A stretch of 64,000 nt of DNA from Moheibacter sp035515075. GTDB lineage: Bacteria; Bacteroidota; Bacteroidia; Flavobacteriales; Weeksellaceae. The stretch is taken from assembly GCA_035515075.1 (NCBI GenBank), contig DATJBZ010000031.1:13538-77537 (forward strand), read 5' to 3'. The notes beneath the pieces are model-generated. The model saw only the letters and a program-made list of their open reading frames with translations. It made no database searches and was not told the origin of the DNA. Positions within the stretch are counted from its first letter, which is position 1. Every line of letters begins with the position of its first letter. Of the stretch, positions 17,715 through 26,752 are shown piece by piece. Position numbers and translations under genes: made by a program.

Positions 17715-18740
17715 TTATTTCATTAAGAAAGTGAACTTATCAATATTTTTTAAGGCAATACCCGTACCGCGAACCACTGCTCTCAATGGATCATCTGACA
17801 AAAACACAGGCAAGCCTGTTTTTTTAGAAATTCGTTGATCCAAACCTCTCAGCATCGACCCACCACCGGCCATGTAAATCCCTGAATTGTAAATATCTGC
17901 CGCCAATTCTGGTGGCGTTTGAGACAAGGTTTCCATGATGGCATCTTCAATTCTCAAAATCGACTTGTCCAATGCAGCGGCAATTTCTTTGTAGTTGACC
18001 GTAATTTCTTTGGGTTTTCCTGTGATCAAATCACGCCCTTGCACCGCCATGTCTTCTGGCTCATGTTCCAAATCTTCGATGGCAGCACCCACTTCGATTT
18101 TCACACGTTCTGCCGTGCGTTCTCCAATGTACAAGTTGTGGTGACTTCTCAAATAATAAGCAATGTCGTTCGTAAAAACATCTCCACCGATTTTAACAGA
18201 TTTGTCACAAACAATTCCACCCAAAGCCAACACCGCAATTTCAGAAGTTCCTCCTCCGATGTCGATGATCATGCTTCCTTTCGGCAATTGCACATCAATT
18301 CCTACCCCAATCGCTGCTGCCATCGGTTCGTAAATCAAACGAACATCTTTGGCATTGACGTGTGCTGCAGAATCCTTTACCGCTCTTTTTTCTACTTCAG
18401 TAATCCCTGAAGGAATACAAATCACGATGCGCAAAGAAGGAGAAAAGAACTTCCCTCTGATGCCTGGAATTTGTTTGATGAATTCGCGAATCATGAATTC
18501 TGAAGCTTCAAAGTCAGCAATTACACCATCTTTCAATGGACGAATGGTTTTGATATCATCGTGGGTTTTGCCTTGCATGTGCTTGGCCTTTTCCCCTACA
18601 GCAATCACTTTGTTGGTCCGACGATCGATGGCTACGATCGATGGACTGTCAATGACAACCTTGTTGTTGTGAATGATTAAGGTGTTCGCTGTTCCTAAAT
18701 CGATGGCCACATCTTGCGTGAAAAAATTGAATAACTTCAT
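17715..18740 (-). CDS. mreB: Rod shape-determining actin-like protein MreB
   Basis: 341 residues, normal MreB size. Actin-fold nucleotide motifs: phosphate 1 DVAIDLGTANTLI near the N-terminus, phosphate 2 GSMIIDIGGGTSEIAVLALG, and the adenosine motif IYMAGGGSMLRGLDQRI near the C-terminus. Forms membrane-bound filaments that position cell-wall synthesis. First gene of the eight-gene minus-strand operon ending with xerD; a -7 motif lies 40 bases upstream. A rod-shaped cell is therefore likely. Confidence 0.97.
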   Translation of the reverse strand: MKLFNFFTQDVAIDLGTANTLIIHNNKVVIDSPSIVAIDRRTNKVIAVGEKAKHMQGKTHDDIKTIRPLKDGVIADFEASEFMIREFIKQIPGIRGKFFSPSLRIVICIPSGITEVEKRAVKDSAAHVNAKDVRLIYEPMAAAIGVGIDVQLPKGSMIIDIGGGTSEIAVLALGGIVCDKSVKIGGDVFTNDIAYYLRSHHNLYIGERTAERVKIEVGAAIEDLEHEPEDMAVQGRDLITGKPKEITVNYKEIAAALDKSILRIEDAIMETLSQTPPELAADIYNSGIYMAGGGSMLRGLDQRISKKTGLPVFLSDDPLRAVVRGTGIALKNIDKFTFLMK

Positions 18741-18779
18741 TTACTTTTTAAATTCTTGAGGTTTACTGGAAAACGGATA

Positions 18780-18787
18780 CAAAAATA
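18780..18787 (-). promoter_or_regulatory. -7 promoter element of the mre operon
   Basis: TATTTTTG on the minus strand matches TAnnTTTG and lies about 40 bases upstream of the mreB ATG. No good -33 TTTG was found. The rest of the 162-base gap is A+T-rich with nothing else recognised. Confidence 0.5.
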
Positions 18788-18902
18788 GGCAATTTTAAGT
18801 GAGTTTCTAAAAAGATAATTTGGCTTTTTTTCAATAAAAAAAAAGATGGGTGTAATTTAACAATAATTAAGAAAAATTGGCGGAATTCCTGCGTTAAAAT
18901 TT

Positions 18903-19664
18903 CTAAAATAGGCTTTTGATCACCCGCAATTTATGAGAATAATTTTGGCTATCGGTATTGAAAATTCCTGTACTATCGATTGGATCAATCCGAACTTTTC
19001 CATGGGCATGAATGATCTTGTTGTCCCCCAACATCAAACCTACATGAATGATTTTTCCTTCTGCATTGTCAAAAAACGCCAAATCACCCGCTTCGGCTTC
19101 TTCCACAAAACTCAAAGCTTCGCCCAACTCGGCCTGTTGATAAGCATCCCTAGGCAATTTAATTCCACAGAATTTGTACAATTGCTGCACAAGCCCCGAG
19201 CAATCGATACCAAAAACCGATTTTCCGCCCCATAAATAAGGCGTATTCAAATACAACATCGCCAATTCAGCCAAATCATTTTTGGTGAAATTCCCCGTAC
19301 TGGCATCGCCCAAATAAGTCAATTCCTTGGCACCAAACCGCATGATCGACTGTTGCAAATTGGGCAAATACGCGCCCATCGGCAAAGTCAAAGGCCGCTC
19401 TTCTTCCACCGCTAAGTTGAATCCATCCACGGCATAATGCGCATTTTCAATGGCTAGAAACTCCGCTTCGGTCAATTCATAAAATTGTTTGCTGTCCGCC
19501 CAACCTTCATAGCCGTCGTCCACCGCTTTGATTTTGATCCAATTTTTCTTTTGACTCAAAATTTCGACTTTTTCACCAAACAAACATTGGGAAACCAATT
19601 CTGAACGATCAGAATCTTCCGCCCTCATCGGCGCAACACTGACTTGACAAATGGCATAATTCAT
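18903..19664 (-). CDS. C40 peptidase (NlpC/P60), dipeptidyl-peptidase VI-like
   Basis: 253 residues without a signal peptide, so probably cytoplasmic. N-terminal SH3-like domains (~1-110, GEKVEILSQKKNWIKIKAVD) and a C-terminal NlpC/P60 domain: the catalytic Cys in GIDCSGLVQQLYKFCGI and His in KIIHVGLMLGDNKIIHAHG. This layout matches gamma-D-glutamyl-L-diamino acid endopeptidases such as Bacillus YkfC, which recycle murein peptides. It lies on the same strand as the mre operon but is separated from mreB by a promoter-containing gap. Confidence 0.88.
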   Translation of the reverse strand: MNYAICQVSVAPMRAEDSDRSELVSQCLFGEKVEILSQKKNWIKIKAVDDGYEGWADSKQFYELTEAEFLAIENAHYAVDGFNLAVEEERPLTLPMGAYLPNLQQSIMRFGAKELTYLGDASTGNFTKNDLAELAMLYLNTPYLWGGKSVFGIDCSGLVQQLYKFCGIKLPRDAYQQAELGEALSFVEEAEAGDLAFFDNAEGKIIHVGLMLGDNKIIHAHGKVRIDPIDSTGIFNTDSQNYSHKLRVIKSLF

Positions 19665-19706
19665 TTTGTAAATTTAAAAAATTGAAAGGAAAGCCCAAGC
19701 AATTGC

Positions 19707-20354
19707 TTAAAAACCTTTTCTAAGCAAACAGATCCCATCGCGAATCGGCAAAATGATCACTTCCACCCGATCGTCTGACATTCGGTCTTGGTTGAATTGT
19801 TGCAAAGCCAAAGTATCTTTGTCATTCGGTTTAGCAATTTCTAAAACCTTTCCATACCACAATACATTGTCCACCAAAATCACACCACCTGGACGAACTT
19901 GGTCAATGATTTTTTCGTAGTAATTGCCATAATTGCTTTTGTCTGCATCGATGAACACCAAATCATACACCTCGTCTTTCATTTCGTCCAAAACATCCAA
20001 GGCTTGGCCAATTTTGAAATCAATTTGGGCAGCATAAGGCGAAGCTTCGAAATATTTTTTGGGCAAATAAGCCAATTCTTCGTTGCGATCGATGGTCGTG
20101 ATTTTCCCTTCTTTGGCCAAACCTTCCGCCAAACACAAAGTCGAATACCCCGTAAAAGTCCCGATTTCTAAAATATTTTTTGGCTGAACCAATTTTGAAA
20201 ACAAACTCAAAAACTTGCCTTGGTAATCACCAGACAGCATTTGTGGTTGGGTGGTTTTTTGAAAAGTTTCTTTTCGAAGTTGCACCAAAAGTTCATTGAC
20301 AGGAGAAGTATGATTTTCCAAATACTTTTCCAATTCATTCGTAAAAAAAGACAT
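19707..20354 (-). CDS. Class I SAM-dependent O-methyltransferase
   Basis: 215 residues from ATG 20354. A much longer in-frame extension upstream runs over the scoA promoter and start and has no protein-like character, so it is rejected. Caffeoyl-CoA/catechol OMT-type motifs: ILEIGTFTGYSTLCLAEGL (SAM binding), ITTIDRNEELAYL, DLVFIDADKSNYGNYYEKII (metal-binding Asp) and GGVILVDNVLWYG. Substrate unknown. Divergent from scoA, with a -7 motif at 20375-20382. Confidence 0.9.
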   Translation of the reverse strand: MSFFTNELEKYLENHTSPVNELLVQLRKETFQKTTQPQMLSGDYQGKFLSLFSKLVQPKNILEIGTFTGYSTLCLAEGLAKEGKITTIDRNEELAYLPKKYFEASPYAAQIDFKIGQALDVLDEMKDEVYDLVFIDADKSNYGNYYEKIIDQVRPGGVILVDNVLWYGKVLEIAKPNDKDTLALQQFNQDRMSDDRVEVIILPIRDGICLLRKGF

Positions 20355-20374
20355 AGCAAAGCTTTTAATTCCAG

Positions 20375-20382
20375 CAAAAATA
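20375..20382 (-). promoter_or_regulatory. -7 promoter element of the O-methyltransferase gene
   Basis: TATTTTTG on the minus strand, perfect TAnnTTTG, 20 bases upstream of ATG 20354, in the 81-base divergent gap shared with scoA. Confidence 0.5.
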
Positions 20383-20435
20383 CGGATTCCGCGAAAATTT
20401 ATTTGTATTTTTATCCACAAACAAATTCTGAATAA

Positions 20436-21134
20436 ATGATCAATAAAAAAGTAGATAATGTTCAGCAGGCTTTGGCAGGAGTAGAAGACGGCATGACTTT
20501 GATTGTCGGCGGTTTCGGCCTTTGTGGCATTCCTGAAAACATCATTGCTGAATTGGTAAGAAAAGAAATCAAAGACATCACTTGCATTTCCAACAACGCA
20601 GGAGTGGATGATTTCGGTTTGGGGCTTTTGCTTCAAAAAAGACAAATCAAAAAGATGATTGCTTCTTATGTGGGCGAAAATGCAGAGTTCGAACGTCAAA
20701 TGTTGAGCGGAGAAATGGAAGTAGAATTGACGCCTCAAGGAACTTTGGCCGAAAAATGCCGCGCAGCACAACACGGCATTCCAGCAGTTTGGTTGAGAGC
20801 AGGTGTGGGTACAGAAGTCGCTGAAGGAAAAGAAATCAGAGAGTTCAACGGAAAACCTTATTTGTTGGAAATGGCTTATGAAGCGGATTTTTCATTTGTA
20901 AAAGCTTGGAAAGGCGATACCGCAGGAAATTTGATTTTCAAAGGAACCGCCAGAAATTTCAATGCGCCCATGGCTGGTGCTGGAAAAATCACTGTGGCTG
21001 AAGTAGAAGAATTGGTCGAAGCGGGTGAATTGGATCCGAACGAAATCCACATTCCTGGCATCTTTGTTCAGCGCATTTTTCAAGGAGAAAAATACGAAAA
21101 GAGAATTGAACAAAGAACCGTAAGACAAGGTTGA
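20436..21134 (+). CDS. scoA: 3-oxoacid (succinyl-CoA:acetoacetate) CoA-transferase subunit A
   Basis: 232 residues. Family I CoA-transferase alpha subunit with VGGFGLCGIPENIIAELV near residue 25, the SNNAGVDDFGLGLLL strand-loop and IPAVWLRAGVGTEVAEGKE. It pairs with the beta subunit encoded next, 17 bases downstream. The complex moves CoA from succinyl-CoA to 3-oxoacids such as acetoacetate, feeding ketone or branched-chain breakdown into the TCA cycle. Start ATG 20436. Confidence 0.94.
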   Translation: MINKKVDNVQQALAGVEDGMTLIVGGFGLCGIPENIIAELVRKEIKDITCISNNAGVDDFGLGLLLQKRQIKKMIASYVGENAEFERQMLSGEMEVELTPQGTLAEKCRAAQHGIPAVWLRAGVGTEVAEGKEIREFNGKPYLLEMAYEADFSFVKAWKGDTAGNLIFKGTARNFNAPMAGAGKITVAEVEELVEAGELDPNEIHIPGIFVQRIFQGEKYEKRIEQRTVRQG

Positions 21135-21151
21135 ACCGCAAAAAATTAGAC

Positions 21152-21805
21152 ATGTTAAGTAAAGAACAAATAGCACAAAGAATTGCAAAAGAACTTCAAG
21201 ATGGATTTTATGTCAATTTAGGGATTGGAATTCCTACTTTGGTTGCGAATTATATTCCAGAAGGTATCGATGTGGAATTTCAAAGTGAAAACGGCATTTT
21301 GGGCATGGGCCCTTTTCCCATTGAAGGAGAAGAAGATGCGGATTTAATCAACGCCGGAAAACAAACCATCACCGCCATGCCAGGCGCCGCCTATTTTGAT
21401 TCGGCGATGAGCTTTGGAATGATCCGTGGAAAGCACGTGGACTTGACCGTTTTGGGCGCGATGGAAGTCGATCAAAACGGCGACATTGCCAATTGGAAAA
21501 TTCCAGGAAAAATGGTCAAAGGAATGGGTGGAGCGATGGATTTGGTCGCAGCAGCAGAAAACATCATCGTAGCGATGATGCACACCAACCGCGCTGGCGA
21601 ATCGAAAATTTTGAAAAAATGCACCCTGCCATTGACCGGTGTCAATTGCGTCAAAAAAGTAGTGACCGATCTGTGTGTCATGGAAATCCGCGAAGGACGT
21701 TTTCATCTGTTGGAGCGCGCGCCAGGTGTGAGCGTTGAAGACATCGTGAAAGCCACAGAAGCAGAATTGATCATTGAAGGCGACATTCCTGAAATGGTTT
21801 TTTAA
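21152..21805 (+). CDS. scoB: 3-oxoacid CoA-transferase subunit B
   Basis: 217 residues from ATG 21152; an earlier TTG (21131) overlaps scoA and is less likely. Carries the catalytic-glutamate motif FQSENGILGMGPFP, the N-terminal GFYVNLGIGIPTLVANYIP and GAMEVDQNGDIANWKIPGK, all typical of the beta subunit. The Glu forms the enzyme-CoA thioester. Ends just before a strong bidirectional terminator. Confidence 0.95.
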   Translation: MLSKEQIAQRIAKELQDGFYVNLGIGIPTLVANYIPEGIDVEFQSENGILGMGPFPIEGEEDADLINAGKQTITAMPGAAYFDSAMSFGMIRGKHVDLTVLGAMEVDQNGDIANWKIPGKMVKGMGGAMDLVAAAENIIVAMMHTNRAGESKILKKCTLPLTGVNCVKKVVTDLCVMEIREGRFHLLERAPGVSVEDIVKATEAELIIEGDIPEMVF

Positions 21806-21821
21806 AGCCGTAATAAAACAT

Positions 21822-21857
21822 AAAAATCCCTCAAAATTTTGATTTTGAGGGATTTTT
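21822..21857. terminator. Bidirectional terminator between scoB and the 5'-nucleotidase gene
   Basis: Perfect 15-base inverted repeat AAAAATCCCTCAAAA (21822-21836) / TTTTGAGGGATTTTT (21843-21857) with a 6-base loop, between two convergent genes. Confidence 0.93.
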
Positions 21858-21877
21858 CATTGCTTTCAATCCGAGTT

Positions 21878-23407
21878 TTACATTTCATTTTGAATGTAAT
21901 GAATGATTGCTTTTCGAATGTCATACGCAGTTTCTTCAGCCGTTGGCGTAGAAACCTTAAGGACTCCTTTGTTTTCTGGCGTTAAAAACGGAATGTCAAA
22001 GCCCATCATCAAATAGTCGTTCAGGACAATATGGTACACTTTCTTCGGATCGATGATTTCATTTTTTACCAACCATTTCCCTTCTGGACTTTGTGTCAAT
22101 TGATGTCTTTGCAAATACGCGCCTGTCCCCGCAGCTTTCACACCGAAGTTCAACACTTCTTCCAACAATTCTCCAGTCATTTCCACTTGGTAAATGCTGC
22201 CACCAAAAGGCAACACCCTGAAAATGTCTTTGCTCAAAATATCGCCTTCCAATACATCGTCCACACGAATTCCACCGCCATTGAAAATCACGCCATCGCC
22301 CCAATTGCCATAAGCATAATTCATCGATTGGGTGATGATTTCACCCAAATTGGTTTGTCTATTTCTACTGCCATTGTCCGTACCATCCAAAGCTTCAGTC
22401 GTGGTCAAAATCACCTCGTTGGGATTGTCCACCACCGTTTTTAGATTTTCTTCCAAGATTGCATTCCATTTGTCGACTACTTTTTGAACTTTAGGTGAAG
22501 AAGCCACGCGATCATCTACTTTCACGAGTTCCGAATCGATAGCCAATTCTTTGGTCGAAAGATTGTACGCCAACGTATGCACAAACAAAGTCAATACATT
22601 GGCATCTGCTTTGGCAATGACCGTATGGCCTTCCTTCAGCAACATATTTTCGTGCTCATGACCGCCCATAATTAAAGGCAATGTAGGAATTCTTCGCGCG
22701 ATTTCATGGTCTTCTTCCAAAGAAACATGGGTCAAACCCAACACAAAATCTGCTTCTTTTGAAGCCAAATCATAGGCGCGCACCGATTCGTCATACACAT
22801 CACCATAAAACACATAATCCACTGGATTCGAAGGAAGCGTCACACCAAAAACACCAAATTTGATTTCGTTTCCTGTTTTGTTTTTCACAGTAAACACCTC
22901 ATAATCTGAAACTTTTCCAGTTGTATTTTGATTTTTAATTTGAAAAGGAGAATTTCCTTCAGGCGTAATTTGCAATACATTGGCAGATGTCCATTTGAAA
23001 TTGGATTCGTTCAAACGCTTTTGCAAATCCGCTTCTTTGAGGTCGAATTCATGGTTGCCAAAAGTCACCAAATCCAAACCGCTTGCATTCAACACTTCGA
23101 TCATTTGTTTGCCTTGCAAACGCTCATTATCGACCTTGATCGTTCCCAAAAGCGAAGGATTCAGAAAATCTCCCGCCAAAAAATAAAAGGTATTGGGTTC
23201 CACATTTTTGACCGAATCTTTGATGTGTGCCACGCGCGCCAAACCACCGTTCTTACCGGCATTGATCGCATCGATTTCATAGACATCATTGATTTGAATA
23301 ATTTTAAAACGGACAATTTCATCCGCAGCAGTTGTTTTGGGCAGTGAACTACAGCTCCAAATCAGGCTACCGAATAGCGCCAAGAATAGTACTTTTTTCA
23401 TCTTCAT
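21878..23407 (-). CDS. 5'-nucleotidase / UshA-like metallophosphatase lipoprotein
   Basis: 509 residues. Lipoprotein signal ending in lipobox L-I-W-S-C (residue ~20). N-terminal metallophosphoesterase domain: IIQINDVYEID (UshA proteins usually have NDxH here; this has NDVYE), FLAGDFLNPS, TFGNHEFDL and MGGHEHENML. C-terminal 5'-nucleotidase domain (~330-500) with NLGEIITQSM, IFNGGGIRVDDVLEGD and FGGSIYQVEMTG. It would dephosphorylate nucleotides at the cell surface or periplasm to scavenge nucleosides and phosphate. The His-to-Tyr change at the first metal motif occurs in some homologues and is worth noting. Confidence 0.88.
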   Translation of the reverse strand: MKMKKVLFLALFGSLIWSCSSLPKTTAADEIVRFKIIQINDVYEIDAINAGKNGGLARVAHIKDSVKNVEPNTFYFLAGDFLNPSLLGTIKVDNERLQGKQMIEVLNASGLDLVTFGNHEFDLKEADLQKRLNESNFKWTSANVLQITPEGNSPFQIKNQNTTGKVSDYEVFTVKNKTGNEIKFGVFGVTLPSNPVDYVFYGDVYDESVRAYDLASKEADFVLGLTHVSLEEDHEIARRIPTLPLIMGGHEHENMLLKEGHTVIAKADANVLTLFVHTLAYNLSTKELAIDSELVKVDDRVASSPKVQKVVDKWNAILEENLKTVVDNPNEVILTTTEALDGTDNGSRNRQTNLGEIITQSMNYAYGNWGDGVIFNGGGIRVDDVLEGDILSKDIFRVLPFGGSIYQVEMTGELLEEVLNFGVKAAGTGAYLQRHQLTQSPEGKWLVKNEIIDPKKVYHIVLNDYLMMGFDIPFLTPENKGVLKVSTPTAEETAYDIRKAIIHYIQNEM

Positions 23408-23464
23408 TCATTTTATGTTTTAGCAACCAACAAGTTAATAAATTAAACTTTCGTTTTTGTATAT

Positions 23465-24574
23465 TTATTTCACATCAAAAGCATCGCGCAATACATTGCC
23501 AAAAATATTGAAAGCCAAGACCAACAACATGATCGCCACGCCTGGCAATACGGCCAAATGCGCATCGCCAATGATGATGTGTGAATAATTTTCTTTGATC
23601 AAATTTCCCCAAGAAGGTGTTGGCGGTTGTGCACCGATGCCCAAAAAGCTCAATCCACTTTCCACCAAAATCGCGGCAGCAAAATTCGCCGCTGAAATCA
23701 CAATCACGGGCGCCAAAATGTTGGGCAATATTTCTTTGAAAATGATTCGAAAATCACTAAAACCCAAAGCCCTTGCGGCTTCCACAAATTCTTTTTCACG
23801 GTAACTGATGAATTGTCCTCTCACGACGCGCGCGACTTCTACCCACATCGTCAAACCGACTGCTATGAAGATTTGCCAAAAGCCTTTGCCCAAAGCCAAA
23901 GTAATCGCAATGACCAGCAACAAAGTTGGAATCGACCAAACGACATTGATCAACCACATGATGAAATCATCGACTTTTCCTCGGTAAAATCCACCAATCG
24001 CACCGATGGGAATGCCTACAAAGAGAGAAATGAACACCGCAATGAATCCAATCAAAAATGAAATTCGTGTACCAATGATCAAACGCGAATAGAAATCCCG
24101 CCCATACGCATCCGTTCCCAAAAGATAAGTTTTGTCGTACACGAAATCTTGGGTGATTTTTTCCGCAGAAATGCCTTGATCCGTCCAGACTTTTAAATCA
24201 ATGCTCGTTGGTTCTCCTTCTAAATTTTCGCCCAAATAAGGAATGTAAATCAATTCGTTATTTTTGATTTCATAATCCACCAAGGCAATCAGCTCGGTAT
24301 CGACTGCCTTCCCAAAAAAGAAATCACGCCAACGCCATTTGTTTTCGTAATTCTCCAAAGGCACTTCCATCACCAGTTGCTGAAACCCGATTGGCTGATA
24401 GGCCAAAATGACGTTTTGTTGGTTGGCATCTTTGACTTTGTCTGTTGAAAAAGCATAGGCGAAAATCGTTACAATTGCCGCGAGCACGATCCACAGAAAA
24501 GAAACCACACCCAAAGGATTTTTTTTGATCCTTCGGATGGCGTTTTGGTTCAAAGAGCCGGCTTGTTGTTCCAT
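23465..24574 (-). CDS. Oligopeptide/dipeptide ABC transporter permease, OppC/DppC type
   Basis: 369 residues against ~300 for E. coli OppC. Helix 1 (~22-43) is followed by a ~100-residue extracytoplasmic stretch, then LGTDAYGRDFYSRLIIGTRI and the BPD_transp_1 domain with the EAA loop VEAARALGFSDFRIIFKEIL and ESGLSFLGIGAQPPTPSWG. An inner-membrane permease half. The partner permease, ATPases and binding protein are not in the window. It starts 6 bases after prc and is probably co-transcribed with it. Confidence 0.92.
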   Translation of the reverse strand: MEQQAGSLNQNAIRRIKKNPLGVVSFLWIVLAAIVTIFAYAFSTDKVKDANQQNVILAYQPIGFQQLVMEVPLENYENKWRWRDFFFGKAVDTELIALVDYEIKNNELIYIPYLGENLEGEPTSIDLKVWTDQGISAEKITQDFVYDKTYLLGTDAYGRDFYSRLIIGTRISFLIGFIAVFISLFVGIPIGAIGGFYRGKVDDFIMWLINVVWSIPTLLLVIAITLALGKGFWQIFIAVGLTMWVEVARVVRGQFISYREKEFVEAARALGFSDFRIIFKEILPNILAPVIVISAANFAAAILVESGLSFLGIGAQPPTPSWGNLIKENYSHIIIGDAHLAVLPGVAIMLLVLAFNIFGNVLRDAFDVK

Positions 24575-24580
24575 GAAAAA

Positions 24581-26638
24581 TTATGAAATATCTTTCAAAA
24601 TGTTGATCGATTCTTCCAAATAGAAATCTTTACCCAAATTCTTGTGCCAATCTTTTCTTCTTTCTCTCAAAATGGTGTCGTTTTCAAAACGAGGCAATTC
24701 CGCTGCAGGTGAACTGATTTTTAATTTCGATTCGTACACATCGGCTGTTTCAAAGGATTTTGATTTTTCCTCTCTTAACTTTCTGTCTTTTTTGAATTGC
24801 TCCAAATTCAACGCAATGCGATCGATTTTGTCCAAACTTTGGTAATATTGCGCGGCTTCATCAATGACTTTCAAGTACGCACTGTTAGCCAATCGCTTGC
24901 TGCTTTTTTCTTGTATTGTCGGAATGTCCAAAGGAATCGACCAAGTCGTATAATTCACTGCTTTGATTTGGTCCCAAGGCAAAGCATCGTCCACATTCGA
25001 TTCACTAATTCCTGAATAAGTCAACATATCGACCATGGTCACGTCAGGCGTCACACCTCTCAATTGAGTAGAACCGCCATTGATGCGATAAAATTTTTGG
25101 ATGGTCAATTTCAAAGAACCGAATTCATCCGAATTGAAATTTCTTTGGTCCAAAGGGATGAACGTTTGCACCGTTCCTTTTCCAAAAGTTTTATGGCTTC
25201 CGACAATCACTGCTCTTCCATAATCCTGCATCGCTGCCGCGAAAATCTCTGAAGCTGAAGCCGACAACTCATTGACCAACACCACCAACGGCCCATCATA
25301 CGCTACAGAAGGATCTTTGTCTTCGTGCACACGCATCTGCCCGTCGCTTCTTTTGACTTGAACGATGGGACCTTTCGGAATGAACAATCCCGCAATTTCA
25401 ATCGCTTCTTCCAAAGAACCTCCGCCGTTGTAGCGCAAATCAAACACCAAACCTTTGATGCCTTCTTTTTTCAATTCATTGATCTCTGCCGTGATATCAT
25501 CCGAAGGATCTCGTCCATTTTTATCGTTGAAATTCACATAAAATTCAGGCAAATAAATCAAACCATATTTGTCGCCATTGTCATGAATGATCGCTGAACG
25601 GGCAAAAGCTTCTTCTTGCTCGATCACATCACGAATCAATTTAACGTCTTTGATGGAACCGTCTTTTTTCTTGACCGTCAAAATCACTTCTGTACCTTTC
25701 TTGCCACGAATGTGTCGAATGGCTTCATCCAGCAACATGCCTTCGATGTTCACTGTTTCTTCGCCTTTTTGTTTGACATGCGAAATCTGATCACCCACTT
25801 CCAATTGTCCATCTTTCCATGCCGGCCCGCCAATGACCAATTCCATGATGGTCGCCAAACCTTTTTTGTCTTGCAATTTCGCGCCAATTCCTTCCAATTG
25901 TCCAGAAATATTCACGTCAAAATCATCTTTGTCTTGGGGTGAAAGATAGGTAGTGTACGGATCGTATTTCTCGGTGAATGAATTGATGTAAAACGCCAAA
26001 AACCTTTCTTTTTTCAATTTCAATCGTCTTCTGAAAAAGTCAGAAATGTTGTCAGTCACCGTTTCTCTTGCTTGAATTTCCAATTCTGCCAACGGTAAAT
26101 CCATCTTGGTCGAATCTTCTTGCAATCTGACCAATTCAGCCAAAGTGCTGTATTTTAAATACTTTCTCCACAAATCCTTGGCAGCCGCTTTGTCTTTCGC
26201 ATAGGCCGAATTGTCTTCGCCAACCAACAAATACTCTTCGGTAGAAAATTCAAAAGGCGTTTTTAGAATTTCTTCTGAATACGCTTGGGTTTCTTCAAAC
26301 CTTTTGAACAAAGTATCGATGGTCGCATGGTAAAAACGCAAATCTTGGTTGTTGAAATAATCATCCAAGTTGTGGATGTCCTTTTTGAATTCCTCATAAT
26401 CAGATTGCAACAAATAACGTTTGTCTGGATCCAATCTTTCCATATAAGAATTGAACACTTCTTCAGAAAAATCATCATTGATCAACTGTGGACGATAATG
26501 CATATACGTCAGCGTATTGCGCACGTTCTTGATGATCGTTTGTATTTTGCTGTCATCCGTATTATTGCCTGGTGTGCAATAGCAAAATGCCAAAAAGCAC
26601 ATCGACAAAAAGGATAGGAGAACTAAAGTCTTTTTCAT
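24581..26638 (-). CDS. prc: Tail-specific (carboxyl-terminal processing) protease, S41 family
   Basis: 685 residues, matching Prc/Tsp size. The signal ends in L-A-F-C (residue ~18), so it is probably a lipoprotein facing the periplasm. An N-terminal helical Tsp domain (~35-230), a PDZ domain (~235-320, ISGQLEGIGAKLQDKKG) and the S41 core follow, with LVNELSASASEIFAAAMQ (catalytic Ser) and GSHKTFGKGTVQTF (Lys), then a C-terminal helical domain with KLREEKSKSF. Degrades or trims periplasmic proteins from the C-terminus. A paralogue of the shorter ctpA-like gene at 10907. Confidence 0.93.
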   Translation of the reverse strand: MKKTLVLLSFLSMCFLAFCYCTPGNNTDDSKIQTIIKNVRNTLTYMHYRPQLINDDFSEEVFNSYMERLDPDKRYLLQSDYEEFKKDIHNLDDYFNNQDLRFYHATIDTLFKRFEETQAYSEEILKTPFEFSTEEYLLVGEDNSAYAKDKAAAKDLWRKYLKYSTLAELVRLQEDSTKMDLPLAELEIQARETVTDNISDFFRRRLKLKKERFLAFYINSFTEKYDPYTTYLSPQDKDDFDVNISGQLEGIGAKLQDKKGLATIMELVIGGPAWKDGQLEVGDQISHVKQKGEETVNIEGMLLDEAIRHIRGKKGTEVILTVKKKDGSIKDVKLIRDVIEQEEAFARSAIIHDNGDKYGLIYLPEFYVNFNDKNGRDPSDDITAEINELKKEGIKGLVFDLRYNGGGSLEEAIEIAGLFIPKGPIVQVKRSDGQMRVHEDKDPSVAYDGPLVVLVNELSASASEIFAAAMQDYGRAVIVGSHKTFGKGTVQTFIPLDQRNFNSDEFGSLKLTIQKFYRINGGSTQLRGVTPDVTMVDMLTYSGISESNVDDALPWDQIKAVNYTTWSIPLDIPTIQEKSSKRLANSAYLKVIDEAAQYYQSLDKIDRIALNLEQFKKDRKLREEKSKSFETADVYESKLKISSPAAELPRFENDTILRERRKDWHKNLGKDFYLEESINILKDIS

Positions 26639-26722
26639 CAGTATAAAATTCCTTGGTAAATAATATCGGTAAATATAACGTATTCCTATTTTGCAAATTC
26701 AAAGCCAAACAAAAAGATTGAC

Positions 26723-26730
26723 TAAATTTG
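26723..26730 (+). promoter_or_regulatory. -7 promoter element of surE
   Basis: TAAATTTG, perfect TAnnTTTG, 22 bases upstream of the surE ATG. The nearest TTTG upstream (26690-26693) is farther than usual. Confidence 0.45.
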
Positions 26731-26752
26731 GCCATAAAACGTACAAATATAA

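Noticed and set aside
20355..20774. In-frame N-terminal extension of the O-methyltransferase (about 140 residues)
   Set aside because: It covers the scoA start and a perfect -7 element of the methyltransferase gene itself, is Phe/His/Ile-rich without domain character, and family members start at MSFFTNELEKYL-like sequence.
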